64,000 bases of DNA from Mucilaginibacter sp. PAMB04168 (GTDB taxonomy: Bacteria > Bacteroidota > Bacteroidia > Sphingobacteriales > Sphingobacteriaceae), in the NCBI RefSeq assembly GCF_039634365.2, contig NZ_CP155079.2, forward strand, positions 1,984,001 to 2,048,000, given 5' to 3'. Numbering within the stretch: the stretch's first letter is position 1; each line of letters opens with the position of its first letter. A program made the translations under genes and the position numbers. Below are positions 25,909 through 34,404 of this stretch, in pieces. The notes under the pieces were generated by a model. That model was given only the letters and a program-made list of their open reading frames with translations, did no database searches and was not told where the DNA came from.

Positions 25909-26553
25909 TTAAACGCTCAGTATTTCGGCAATTTCGGCGTAACCATGCTCACGGGCAAGGTCTGCAGGTAACAAGCCATCTTCCATGGTTATAGTTACGT
26001 CGGCACCTTCCTCTAAAAGTGTAATTAACATTTCTGGGTCGCCGTGTTTAGCTGCATAGTGTAATGGCGTGATGCCCGTATGGTGTTGTACATTAATTTG
26101 AACATTGTGCTCAATTAGCATACGCACAACATCTAAGTGATTGCCCGCAACAGCTAAGTGTATAGGGCGTATACCCGAATCACCGCTTAAAGGCTGGTTT
26201 ACATCAGCGCCTTTAAAAATAAGGTAACGTGCTGCCTCGTACTGGCCAAAGTAGCAAGCCAGAGCCAACGGTGTAAATCCATCCTGGTTGTATTCATGAA
26301 CCAGTTCGGGGTTCGTATATACCAAATAAGCTAAAATATCGAACTTTCCGGCTGCTGCCGCCTCAAAAATGTCTATTTTATCAAGGTACTTGAGCAGGAG
26401 TGAAGTAGCGTCTGGTCTTTTATAATAGCAGGAGAGCATCAGTGGCGAAAGATCTTCGCCAGCCGAGTTTTGAGCCAGTGCCGGATTTTGAGCCAGCAGG
26501 CTGTTCAAAGTATTTAAATCTCCGGTTGTGATCAAGTATTCTAATTGTCCCAT
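25909..26553 (-). CDS. Ankyrin repeat protein
   Basis: Cytoplasmic protein of about 214 aa built of five to six ankyrin repeats. Repeats are recognisable by DGFTPLALACYFGQYEAARYL, GIRPIHLAVAGNHLDVVRML and GITPLHYAAKHGDPEMLITL with intervening GADV turns. Ankyrins bind other proteins; the partner is unknown. ATG starts at 26571 and 26553 are possible; the latter gives MGQLEYLITTGD, a natural start of the first repeat. The protein is divergent from ftsK, separated by under 100 bases. Confidence 0.85.
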   Translation of the reverse strand: MGQLEYLITTGDLNTLNSLLAQNPALAQNSAGEDLSPLMLSCYYKRPDATSLLLKYLDKIDIFEAAAAGKFDILAYLVYTNPELVHEYNQDGFTPLALACYFGQYEAARYLIFKGADVNQPLSGDSGIRPIHLAVAGNHLDVVRMLIEHNVQINVQHHTGITPLHYAAKHGDPEMLITLLEEGADVTITMEDGLLPADLAREHGYAEIAEILSV

Positions 26554-26618
26554 ATTCAGGCGTTTGTTCATTATATAAATTAAAAATCGTGCCAAATAAA
26601 TTTGTTATCTAATAACTT

Positions 26619-26626
26619 TATATTTG
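26619..26626 (+). promoter_or_regulatory. -7 box before ftsK
   Basis: TATATTTG matches the Bacteroidota -7 consensus TAnnTTTG and ends 14 bases before the ftsK ATG. A TTTG at 26601-26604 lies 14 bases upstream, shorter spacing than usual, so only the -7 element is confident. Confidence 0.45.
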
Positions 26627-26640
26627 TACTTTAACTGTAG

Positions 26641-29313
26641 ATGAAGATGCCGCCAAAAGGAAACCAGTTTAAAGCTAATACTTTCAGAGATGAGACTCGC
26701 CCGCGCCAGGGTACAGGCACCCGGCCAGAGCGCGAGCGTGTGGTAAAATCCAGACTGGAAAACCTGCCTACCTTCAATATAGGCGATGGGCGTGTCATTA
26801 AGATAGCTGGCTTGCTATGCCTTATAATTTCCGTATTTTTCCTCATTGCATTCACCTCATATCTGTTTACCTGGCAGTCTGACCAAAGCTATGTGTTGAA
26901 GGCAAACGGCGGTTGGGGGAATTTATTCAAAACCCAGCAAGAGCTTATGGATAACGGCGTTACCGATCCTGTGGTTGATAACTGGCTGGGTAAGCTGGGC
27001 GCTTTAATGGCCAACCAGTTTATGTACGAGTGGTTTGGTATTGCGTCGTACTTTTTTGTGGTGGTGTTTTTTGTTATTGGTTACCGCCTGCTGTTTAAAG
27101 TAAGATTATTCTCGGTAAGTAAATTACTGGCTTATTCATTTTTTGGATTGATATTCTGCTCTGTAGCTATTGGATTTCTGCATGGCTTTGTGAGCGATTA
27201 CCCGCACTACTTTGAAGGCGAATTTGGTTACTGGAGTACTCGCTTATTGAATGCACAAATTGGCCCGGCGGGCACAGCATGCGTATTGATATTTGCGGCT
27301 TTAACCGTTCTGATTATTGCCTATAATATTGATTTTAAATTACCCGAGCGGCCTAAGAGAACACCGGTTACGCCTAATGCAACAACCGACATTGAGCCAG
27401 ATGGTGTTGACCTGGAAGACGAGATCTTATCAGAACCCATTGAATGGCCTAGGGCGAACAACCGTGCACGCGATACCGGCGCTGCTACACCGCCTCCAGT
27501 AAATAATGGCGAAAGGTTACGCCAGGAACCATTGGTTAAAGCACCAATTGTGGAACCAGTGCTGCCTGAGCCGGTAACCGCGCAAGCTACACAAGCCGCT
27601 ATTTTAGGTAACACCCTGGCGCATGAGCCTATAGTGTTAAGTCCTACCAGCAGTAATGTATTTGAAGAAACGGATGATGCTGATTTGGAAGATGAAATTC
27701 CTTTAACGGTAGAAGATACGCGCCCGCTGCCCGAGTTAGCCATTGAGCAGGCACCTGAGGTTAGTGCTAACGAGTTGGTGGATAAATTTGGCACTTTCGA
27801 TCCCAAGCTTGATCTATCATCCTACAAATACCCTGGGTTAGATCTGCTCGAAAACTACGGTTCAAACAAAATAAATGTAGATGCTACAGAGCTGGAAGCC
27901 AACAAGAACAAAATTGTTGAAACGCTGAACCACTACAATATTGAGATTGATAAGATTAAAGCGACTATAGGGCCAACCGTAACGCTTTATGAAATTATAC
28001 CGGCCCCGGGCGTGCGCATTTCAAAGATTAAAAACCTGGAAGATGATATTGCGCTTAGCTTAGCCGCCCTGGGCATTCGCATTATTGCCCCTATGCCGGG
28101 TAAGGGTACCATAGGTATTGAGGTGCCTAACCAACATCCCGAAATGGTTTCCATGCGTTCGGTATTGGCTACCGAGAAATTCCAGAACACCACTATGGAC
28201 TTGCCCATTGCATTGGGCAAAACCATATCAAACGAAGTGTTTATTGCCGATCTGGCTAAAATGCCTCACTTGCTGGTGGCCGGTGCTACCGGGCAGGGTA
28301 AGTCGGTGGGTATTAATGCTATCCTGGTTTCACTGTTGTATAAGCGCCACCCGGCTGAGCTTAAGTTTGTAATGGTTGACCCTAAAAAGGTGGAGTTAAC
28401 CCTCTTCCGTAAAATTGAGCGTCACTTTTTGGCTAAGCTGCCCGATGAGGCCGATGCAATTATAACCGATACTAAAAAGGTAATTAATACGCTTAACTCG
28501 CTGTGTATTGAAATGGACCAGCGTTACGATCTGTTGAAAGATGCGCAGGTGCGTAACTTGAAAGAGTATAATGTCAAATTTATTAACCGTAAGCTTAACC
28601 CTGAGAATGGTCACCGTTTTCTGCCGTTTATTGTGCTGGTAGTGGATGAGTTTGCCGACTTGATGATGACCGCCGGTAAAGAGGTTGAAATGCCAATTGC
28701 CCGTTTGGCGCAGCTTGCGCGTGCGGTAGGTATTCACCTGGTTATAGCTACACAGCGTCCGTCAGTAAATATCATCACGGGTACTATTAAGGCCAACTTC
28801 CCGGCGCGTTTGGCGTTTAGGGTACTATCTAAAATCGACTCACGCACCATTCTGGATGCGGGCGGAGCCGATCAGTTGATTGGTCGTGGTGATATGCTGT
28901 TGTCAACCGGAAGCGACCTGATTCGCTTACAGTGTGCCTTCGTAGATACACCTGAAGTAGAAAAAATATCAGACTTTATAGGCAACCAGCGCGGTTATCC
29001 AAGCGCCATGATGCTGCCTGAATATGTGGGCGAGGGAGAAGCGAATAGCCCGAAAGAATTTGATCCCAATGACCGAGACCCGATGTTTGAAGATGCGGCA
29101 AGGCTCATTGTATTGCATCAGCAAGGTTCAACCTCGCTTGTACAGCGTAAGCTAAAATTGGGTTATAACCGTGCAGGCCGTATCATAGACCAACTGGAAG
29201 CTGCCGGTATTGTTGGCCCGTTTGAGGGCAGCAAGGCCCGCGAAGTACTCTATCCGGACGAGTACAGTTTGGAGCGTCATTTAGAGGAAATTCAAAAATC
29301 TTCTAACGGTTAA
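26641..29313 (+). CDS. ftsK: DNA translocase FtsK/SpoIIIE
   Basis: Septal DNA translocase of 890 aa that pumps chromosome DNA during division. A basic cytoplasmic N terminus is followed by four membrane segments between residues about 55 and 240 and an acidic/proline linker of about 130 residues. The motor starts near 365, with Walker A GATGQGKSVG (near 548) and Walker B LVVDEFADL (near 666). A C-terminal winged-helix gamma domain contains SLVQRKLKLGYNRAGRIIDQ. These are all the parts of a complete FtsK. The linker is shorter than in Escherichia coli. It is followed by lolA, a common gene order in Bacteroidota. Confidence 0.96.
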   Translation: MKMPPKGNQFKANTFRDETRPRQGTGTRPERERVVKSRLENLPTFNIGDGRVIKIAGLLCLIISVFFLIAFTSYLFTWQSDQSYVLKANGGWGNLFKTQQELMDNGVTDPVVDNWLGKLGALMANQFMYEWFGIASYFFVVVFFVIGYRLLFKVRLFSVSKLLAYSFFGLIFCSVAIGFLHGFVSDYPHYFEGEFGYWSTRLLNAQIGPAGTACVLIFAALTVLIIAYNIDFKLPERPKRTPVTPNATTDIEPDGVDLEDEILSEPIEWPRANNRARDTGAATPPPVNNGERLRQEPLVKAPIVEPVLPEPVTAQATQAAILGNTLAHEPIVLSPTSSNVFEETDDADLEDEIPLTVEDTRPLPELAIEQAPEVSANELVDKFGTFDPKLDLSSYKYPGLDLLENYGSNKINVDATELEANKNKIVETLNHYNIEIDKIKATIGPTVTLYEIIPAPGVRISKIKNLEDDIALSLAALGIRIIAPMPGKGTIGIEVPNQHPEMVSMRSVLATEKFQNTTMDLPIALGKTISNEVFIADLAKMPHLLVAGATGQGKSVGINAILVSLLYKRHPAELKFVMVDPKKVELTLFRKIERHFLAKLPDEADAIITDTKKVINTLNSLCIEMDQRYDLLKDAQVRNLKEYNVKFINRKLNPENGHRFLPFIVLVVDEFADLMMTAGKEVEMPIARLAQLARAVGIHLVIATQRPSVNIITGTIKANFPARLAFRVLSKIDSRTILDAGGADQLIGRGDMLLSTGSDLIRLQCAFVDTPEVEKISDFIGNQRGYPSAMMLPEYVGEGEANSPKEFDPNDRDPMFEDAARLIVLHQQGSTSLVQRKLKLGYNRAGRIIDQLEAAGIVGPFEGSKAREVLYPDEYSLERHLEEIQKSSNG

Positions 29314-29347
29314 ACTATAGCCTTCATTTCTTGTTCTAAGGTCTTAA

Positions 29348-29384
29348 ACAACGTCATTGTAAGTTTTATTTGCAATGACGTTGT
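29348..29384 (+). repeat. Hairpin between ftsK and lolA
   Basis: ACAACGTCATTG (29348-29359) and CAATGACGTTGT (29373-29384) form a 12-bp stem with a 13-base loop. There is no T-run after it, so it may be a weak terminator or an mRNA processing/stability element between the two genes. Confidence 0.55.
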
Positions 29385-29403
29385 GCTAAATAACATTTCT
29401 ATC

Positions 29404-30075
29404 ATGAAAAAAATTATTGCATATATATTGCTGCTGACCGCTACCACTACAGGAGCCTTTGCCCAAAAGGACGCCGAGGCCAAGACGATATTGAACGGCG
29501 TAGGGCAAAAGTACCGCTCTTATAACACGGTAAAAAGCGACTTCACTATTACGGTACAAAACCCGCAAGCCGGCGTAAACGAAACGCAATCGGGCACCTT
29601 GCTTACCCAGGCCAAGGCCAATAAATTTAAGCTTACTATTTACGGAGGTGCCAAAGGCGCAGTTGCCCAGGAAATTATTAGCGATGGCAAAGCGCAGTGG
29701 ACCTATATGCCTAAAGAAAAGGAAGTACAGGTAAATGATGTTAATAATAATGCCGAGGGTATGAACCCGGCACAATTGTTTACCATGTACGAGAAAGGTT
29801 ATAAATACATATACACCGGTTTGCAAAAATCGGGCGGCAAAACTTACCAGGCGGTGGAGTTAACACCAACCGATGCCAAACAGAATATTTTTAAAGTAAG
29901 ATTGCTGATTGATAAAGCCAAAAAGCAAATCTATAGCGCTCAGTTATTTGATAAAAACGGCAACCGCTACAATTATACCATCCGCAGCTTTACTCCCAAC
30001 GTCGCAGCCGGGGCGGATGTCTTCACTTTCAATGCTAAAGCACATCCGGGTGTTGATGTGGTAGATCTGCGATAA
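29404..30075 (+). CDS. lolA: LolA-like outer membrane lipoprotein carrier
   Basis: Periplasmic protein of 223 aa with a signal peptide (MKKIIAYILLLTATTTGAFAQ). The body is a LolA-type half-barrel: KYRSYNTVKSDFTITVQNPQ, SGTLLTQAKANKFKLTI, ISDGKAQWTYMPKEKEVQVN and the C-terminal FTFNAKAHPGVDVVDLR. LolA carries lipoproteins across the periplasm to the outer membrane. The ATG at 29404 starts the signal peptide; the frame open from 29383 adds nothing useful. It follows ftsK, consistent with a conserved neighbourhood, and is followed by a terminator. Confidence 0.88.
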   Translation: MKKIIAYILLLTATTTGAFAQKDAEAKTILNGVGQKYRSYNTVKSDFTITVQNPQAGVNETQSGTLLTQAKANKFKLTIYGGAKGAVAQEIISDGKAQWTYMPKEKEVQVNDVNNNAEGMNPAQLFTMYEKGYKYIYTGLQKSGGKTYQAVELTPTDAKQNIFKVRLLIDKAKKQIYSAQLFDKNGNRYNYTIRSFTPNVAAGADVFTFNAKAHPGVDVVDLR

Positions 30076-30095
30076 TCAGCAACAGCAAATACATT

Positions 30096-30125
30096 AAAGC
30101 CCGATAGTTGTACTGTTGGGCTTTT
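30096..30125 (+). terminator. Terminator after lolA
   Basis: AAAGCCC (30096-30102) pairs with GGGCTTT (30118-30124), with extra A-U, G-C and G-U pairs inside, followed by a T-rich stretch (TTTTGTTGTTTT). Confidence 0.7.
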
Positions 30126-30193
30126 GTTGTTTTGGATATTCTTAATAGTTGTTATCCTTTAAACAATGCCTCAAGTGCAACGTAGTTAAGAGT

Positions 30194-30418
30194 ATGGAAA
30201 AGGATGAGGCCGCAGAGAACAACATGCCGGGAATGGCGAAGGTTGTGGAGCGAAATATTAAAGCTTCGCTTAAACGCCGCAAGTTAGAAAATGAAGCCAA
30301 CACAACAGAAGAAAAGGTAGCCGATGTTATTACCCGTTTTGCCGGCAGCATTCATCCCGAAAAGGTAATGGATACAATGGATAAGCATAAAGAGGATAGC
30401 CAAAAAGGGCAGGAGTAG
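30194..30418 (+). CDS. Truncated DUF1003-like protein
   Basis: Short protein of 74 aa from the ATG at 30194 (MEKDEAAENN). The segment VVERNIKASLKRRKLENE and then EEKVADVITRFAGS resembles the cytoplasmic N-terminal region of DUF1003 membrane proteins, which in full-length members leads straight into transmembrane helices. Here the sequence instead continues with a hydrophilic tail (IHPEKVMDTMDKHKEDSQK) and stops. It therefore looks like a truncated or rearranged gene, or a small paralogue that keeps only the soluble part. The match is from memory of the family, so confidence is moderate. A broken short frame follows directly. Confidence 0.55.
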   Translation: MEKDEAAENNMPGMAKVVERNIKASLKRRKLENEANTTEEKVADVITRFAGSIHPEKVMDTMDKHKEDSQKGQE

Positions 30419-30568
30419 ATGGTAAAAACTTCAGACAAGGGAGATAGCCGGCAAAGTCATCAAAAAGGAGCGCCAAGTGTTAGTAATTAAACCAAAGGCA
30501 ATCATTTAAAGGATGAGTCTGGCGGTGCCGCAAAGAATACTACCCAAAAGCAACAAAACAGCATTTAA
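30419..30568 (+). pseudogene. Broken 49-codon frame (tentative)
   Basis: ATG at 30419 directly follows the TAG of the DUF1003-like gene. The frame is open for 23 codons, meets TAA at 30488-30490, then continues in the same frame for another 25 codons to TAA at 30566-30568. The whole reads as a hydrophilic, Gly/Lys/Ser/Gln-rich polypeptide with uniform composition (for example NHLKDESGGAAKNTTQKQQ). One internal nonsense codon would explain this. It could also be non-coding; the evidence is only compositional continuity and the terminator that follows. Confidence 0.25.
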
Positions 30569-30570
30569 CA

Positions 30571-30601
30571 ACAAAGCGTGGGTGTTGCACCCACGCTTTG
30601 T
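30571..30601. terminator. Bidirectional terminator
   Basis: ACAAAGCGTGGGTG (30571-30584) pairs perfectly over 14 bp with CACCCACGCTTTGT (30588-30601) around a 3-base loop, between the DUF1003-like region (plus strand) and the ankyrin gene ending at 30602 (minus strand). Confidence 0.8.
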
Positions 30602-31099
30602 TTATTCTTCATCCTCCAGTAGTTCGGGAGCTAAAAGCTTAAGGCCATCATAATTTTCCTGTATGCGTGCATAATCAATCGGGCTTTTGCCAAAACGGTC
30701 GGGCAGGTGTTTGTTGGCGCCGTGTTGCAGCAACAATTCTATGAGTGCTGTATGTCCAAAGGTGGCCGCAAAGGTAAGCGCCGTTGCACCGTTGCCGTTA
30801 GGCATATCTACCTGTGCGTTGTGTTCCAGCAATATTTTACCAATATCAGTATAACCTTTAAAGCAAATTCCCATCAGGGCGGTGTTGCCCATACCATCTT
30901 GCAGGTCGGGGTTTGCCCCGGCTGCCAATAGTACTTTTACCGCATCGGCATTGTTATAGTAGGCTGCCACAATTAAAGCGGTTGAACCGCGGCTGTCCGT
31001 GGCGTCAATATCAGCGCCAGGCAAAGCGGCTTTAAGTTCTTCGGCTTTATTTGCGCGGGCCAATTCAAATATATCGGCAGAGGCAGGAGTTGATTCCAT
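30602..31099 (-). CDS. Ankyrin repeat protein
   Basis: Cytoplasmic protein of 165 aa with about four ankyrin repeats, for example RGSTALIVAAYYNNADAVKVL, MGNTALMGICFKGYTDIGKIL and GNGATALTFAATFGHTALIELL. Each is closed by a GAN/HNAQ-type turn. The C terminus is acidic (LLEDEE). Repeats are close to consensus. It is not near the other ankyrin gene and probably has a different binding partner. The stop codon almost touches the terminator stem at 30571-30601. Confidence 0.85.
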   Translation of the reverse strand: MESTPASADIFELARANKAEELKAALPGADIDATDSRGSTALIVAAYYNNADAVKVLLAAGANPDLQDGMGNTALMGICFKGYTDIGKILLEHNAQVDMPNGNGATALTFAATFGHTALIELLLQHGANKHLPDRFGKSPIDYARIQENYDGLKLLAPELLEDEE

Positions 31100-31191
31100 A
31101 GTTTTAAAGTGTTGACTTGTTGAACAAAGAAAGCGAATTTAACGTTTGCTGCTAATTGATATTTTCTATGTGCAATAGAGCGTACTAACCG

Positions 31192-31608
31192 TTACTTTTT
31201 AACGGCCTGCTGCTGTATCTGTCCTCTTAAACGGTTCGCTTCCATTATTGGCAGGTTGGCCTCGGTTGGAATATAAATAACCGAGTTTTTGTTATTCTCA
31301 AGCTGGTCTATCCATAACCAATGTAGGTAGGCCTCGTTGTCTTTCAAGGAATTGCCGATAATCTTGTTGGCTTGTGCAATGCCCCGTGCACGAATAATTT
31401 CGGCTTGTGCCAGGTCTTTGGCTGCTTCCATTTTAGCATGTGCCTCCTGTATAGCTATTTGCCTGTTGCTTATAGCGCGTTGCAACTCTGCCTTTCCCTC
31501 CATCTCCTGGGTATAAACGCGGTATTTAGGGCAACCCACCAGGCAACCAACTATCAAGGCTATCATAATCAACAATAAAAATCCAATTCCGGTTAAACTT
31601 GTTTTCAT
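31192..31608 (-). CDS. Membrane-anchored SPFH-tail-like protein
   Basis: Protein of 138 aa: one N-terminal membrane segment (GIGFLLLIMIALIVGCLVGC), then a long helix rich in Ala/Glu/Arg. The part KAELQRAISNRQIAIQEAHA through AQAEIIRARGIAQANKIIG resembles the C-terminal coiled-coil of stomatin/prohibitin (SPFH) proteins. The tail YLHWLWIDQL and SVIYIPTEANLPIME also matches the end of such proteins. The SPFH domain itself is absent, so it may be a minimal membrane scaffold. Similar short proteins occur in Bacteroidota and, I believe, their phages. The function is unknown. Confidence 0.6.
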   Translation of the reverse strand: MKTSLTGIGFLLLIMIALIVGCLVGCPKYRVYTQEMEGKAELQRAISNRQIAIQEAHAKMEAAKDLAQAEIIRARGIAQANKIIGNSLKDNEAYLHWLWIDQLENNKNSVIYIPTEANLPIMEANRLRGQIQQQAVKK

Positions 31609-31739
31609 GTTTTAAATTTAGTGATTAGATACTGAAGCCGTTTCTTTGTTACGAAATAGTTGGTAACATAAACCACAAATAACGCATCTAAAGATGAATT
31701 GCTTAGCAAGAGACTAACCCGTATACATACTCTATCATT

Positions 31740-32480
31740 ATGACACCCTACGAAGAACAAGCCCATGTACAACTACAGTTTTGGCAGCACCGGATGCAGA
31801 AGCAGCCTACCCTTTTTGATAAGCTGTCCAGGAAAGTTCAAACGAAGGTAAACGATCTTATTCCTGATAAAGTGCACGCCGGTATTACCGTCACTATCGA
31901 AAAGATGATTAAAGCGGTACTGTTTGGTGCCAAATACACCACACCCAAAATGCCTGAACCTGATGCATCATTGCAGGAGCGAGAGGCTTTTATCCAACAA
32001 AAAATTAATAACTATCAAAAAACGGCATCAATAGAAGGCGCGGTTACCGGCGCCGGGGGCTTTCTGTTAGGACTGGCCGACTTTCCAATTCTCCTGGGTA
32101 TTAAGCTTAAGCTGCTTTTTGATATAGCCACCCTGTACGGGTATGATGTAAAAGATTATAAGGAAAGACTATATATCCTCTATATTTTTCAACTCGCTTT
32201 TTCGAGTCAACAAAGGCGTAACGAGGTGTACAAACTGCTCGCCGGCTGGCAGGGGTACAGCAATTCGCTGCCTAACAACGTGGAGGAGTTTGATTGGCGC
32301 ATCTTTCAGCAGGAGTACCGCGATTACATCGACCTGGCTAAAATGGCACAACTGCTACCCGTAATTGGGGCAGCAGTGGGTGCCATAGCCAACTACAAAC
32401 TTATTGCCCAGTTAGGCGAAACAGCCATGAACTGTTACCGTATGCGCAGAATTAGTGCACTGCAAATCTTAAAGCCATAA
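31740..32480 (+). CDS. EcsC family protein
   Basis: Protein of 246 aa of the EcsC family. The core GAVTGAGGFLLGLADFPILL followed by KLKLLFDIATLYGYD and YKERLYILYIFQLAFSS is typical, and a second hydrophobic block (LLPVIGAAVGAIANYKLIAQL) lies near the C terminus. EcsC proteins occur in many bacteria; their molecular role is unclear. The stop is 5 bases from the convergent P450 stop, leaving no room for a separate terminator between them. Confidence 0.82.
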   Translation: MTPYEEQAHVQLQFWQHRMQKQPTLFDKLSRKVQTKVNDLIPDKVHAGITVTIEKMIKAVLFGAKYTTPKMPEPDASLQEREAFIQQKINNYQKTASIEGAVTGAGGFLLGLADFPILLGIKLKLLFDIATLYGYDVKDYKERLYILYIFQLAFSSQQRRNEVYKLLAGWQGYSNSLPNNVEEFDWRIFQQEYRDYIDLAKMAQLLPVIGAAVGAIANYKLIAQLGETAMNCYRMRRISALQILKP

Positions 32481-32485
32481 ACAAA

Positions 32486-33769
32486 CTATCTTCTAGCTTT
32501 TACCGCGCTGGCAGAGCTTACCATTTTGCGGCTTACACAACTCATTACAAATCCGCTGTTGGGCAGTGTAGGCATGCGCGATGAGTCGTAGCTTAGGTCT
32601 TGTTGAGGCACATCAAAGGCCACTTTTTCAACTAAAAAGCCCATAAAAGTCTTTAGTACTTCAATCGTGATCCACTCGCCGGGGCAACGGTGGCCCTGGT
32701 GTGGGTCGCCACCGCCCTGGGCCAGAAAATCAAAGGGCTTAATTTGCCTGTTGCTAAACCGCTCGGGGATAAATTCCTGAGGGCTATCCCATAAACGCGG
32801 GTCGTGATTGGTGCCATACATATCCAGCAACACCAGGCTGTTTTTAGGAAAACGATATCCATGCCAGTCAAATTCATGCTTAACCCTTGCACCCATCACT
32901 GGTGCAAAAGGGTAAAAGCGCCTTACCTCGTGCACAAACCATTCGCGGTAATCGCTTACGTTCATCAGGAATTTGAGGCGGCTATCCGTGTAGGTAGTAA
33001 ACGCATGTGCACTAAAGGTAACATACCAGGCAATTGCCACCGTGGGCCGTAAAATGTTCAGTAATTCTACGGTAGCCATAGGTATGTCTAATACATTGCC
33101 ATCAACATCTTTATGGTTTGCAGTTAAATAAAGCGCACTGCCGCGCTCAGGCACAAGTTTTAGTTGGCGCACTTTCTTAATAATCCCGTTCATCCACCGC
33201 TCCGTACGCTTACGTGCGCGTTGGCCTCGCCAGTTACGCGGACCAACCGCACCAAAGGCGTCTACCATCAGCGTAAAGTCGCGCGCAATGTAGGGTGCTT
33301 CTTCATCGGTAAGTGGTACGCCTGCCCAGGCACAAACTGCCTTGCATAAAATTACCCGCGCCTCATGGAACAGAACAACCGACTCCGCATCTTCCCACTT
33401 ATGCAGCGCTTTGTACAACTCAATTTGTACACGTTCCGTCAGCCGTTTAATGTTTTCCTCCGTCATTAACGACATGAACATTTCTTTACGATTGTGGTGC
33501 GCTTCGCCGTCTTTAGTATGGATGGCGTTTTCTCCGGTCAATGTTTTTTGAACGGGTGGTGGTACCGCACCTTTACGTGCAAATTTGTCCGTATCATAAA
33601 ATGTCTGTGCGGCATCTTCGCCACCAAAACAAATCACTTTAAGGGCCAGCAGATCTATCTGAAAAATATCTGACTCATGTTTACGGCGAGTATCCTGCAC
33701 ATAGGTAAACCCATTATTATATAGGCCCAAAGCGGCCGAGAGTATGTTTTCTTTAGGAATTTTAGGCAT
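32486..33769 (-). CDS. CYP152-type fatty acid peroxygenase
   Basis: Cytochrome P450 of 427 aa that resembles the CYP152 group (P450BSbeta/YbdT), which uses H2O2 directly to hydroxylate or decarboxylate fatty acids. The heme ligand is Cys362 in GHRCPGEWITIEV. The I-helix reads LNILRPTVAIAW, so Arg241-Pro242 replace the usual acid-Thr pair; in CYP152 enzymes this Arg binds the fatty-acid carboxylate. The ExxR motif is EVRRFYPF (281-288), and DMYGTNHDPRLWD and RMPTLPNSGFVMS also fit. No redox partner gene is nearby, as expected for a peroxygenase. Product (alpha/beta-hydroxy acid or terminal alkene) is not predictable from these residues. Confidence 0.88.
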   Translation of the reverse strand: MPKIPKENILSAALGLYNNGFTYVQDTRRKHESDIFQIDLLALKVICFGGEDAAQTFYDTDKFARKGAVPPPVQKTLTGENAIHTKDGEAHHNRKEMFMSLMTEENIKRLTERVQIELYKALHKWEDAESVVLFHEARVILCKAVCAWAGVPLTDEEAPYIARDFTLMVDAFGAVGPRNWRGQRARKRTERWMNGIIKKVRQLKLVPERGSALYLTANHKDVDGNVLDIPMATVELLNILRPTVAIAWYVTFSAHAFTTYTDSRLKFLMNVSDYREWFVHEVRRFYPFAPVMGARVKHEFDWHGYRFPKNSLVLLDMYGTNHDPRLWDSPQEFIPERFSNRQIKPFDFLAQGGGDPHQGHRCPGEWITIEVLKTFMGFLVEKVAFDVPQQDLSYDSSRMPTLPNSGFVMSCVSRKMVSSASAVKARR

Positions 33770-33903
33770 AACTAAGCTAATTGCTTTGTAGTTAAACAGG
33801 GCTACACTTGCCTTGTTTAGTAAAACAGGTTTACAGACTACAAACGCGGTGTATGACAGCTAGTTAAATTTATCCCAAATTATACCTTGAACGCACTTGT
33901 TAC

Positions 33904-34146
33904 TTAAGCAGAATGTGCATTGTTTTCTGGTCTGCTTTTGGCTGCAAAGTAAAATATGGCAGCCAGCACAACGCAAACGCCACCCATAAACACTGGTATT
34001 TTAGGCGCCCAGTTGTTGCCTTTGGTTTCAGTCACCTGGCGGGTGCCGGCACTGTCAATAGGGTTGGAGTCGGTTCGGTAAAAAAAGTTACTGCCAATTA
34101 TCAGTACCAGGCCAACTACCAGTAAAATGATGCTCAGTCGTTTCAT
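33904..34146 (-). CDS. Small two-helix membrane protein
   Basis: Protein of 80 aa with an N-terminal membrane helix (LSIILLVVGLVLIIGSNFFY), a short polar loop rich in Thr/Asn and a second helix (VFMGGVCVVLAAIFYFAA). It looks like a small inner membrane protein of about DUF3185-like size, but I cannot assign a family. It lies upstream of the broken sugar dehydrogenase gene on the opposite strand and has its own start (ATG at 34146). Confidence 0.6.
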   Translation of the reverse strand: MKRLSIILLVVGLVLIIGSNFFYRTDSNPIDSAGTRQVTETKGNNWAPKIPVFMGGVCVVLAAIFYFAAKSRPENNAHSA

Positions 34147-34404
34147 AATCCTTTAATTATTTATCCATTCACACACACTAAAATCACATTGTGATAACTA
34201 AAGCTTGCAGCGAGTGGGTTGCTGCCTATTAGCCCGAACGGCTAAATTGATGAAGTAAAAGCAAGAATATTTAGCATTATAACCTGCAGATATTTAGTTT
34301 GTTTTTAAAACCGGCAAATATGGGGGCGAAGCTATCCTTGTTGCGGTGCAACATTTTACCTTTTGCATAGTTGTACCTTTACTATCCCATTAAAACCCGT
34401 AATT

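Noticed and set aside
27321..27806. 161-codon minus-strand frame within ftsK
   Set aside because: It is antisense to the proline- and acid-rich ftsK linker; its Ser/Gly-rich composition mirrors the linker codons and it has no recognisable domain.
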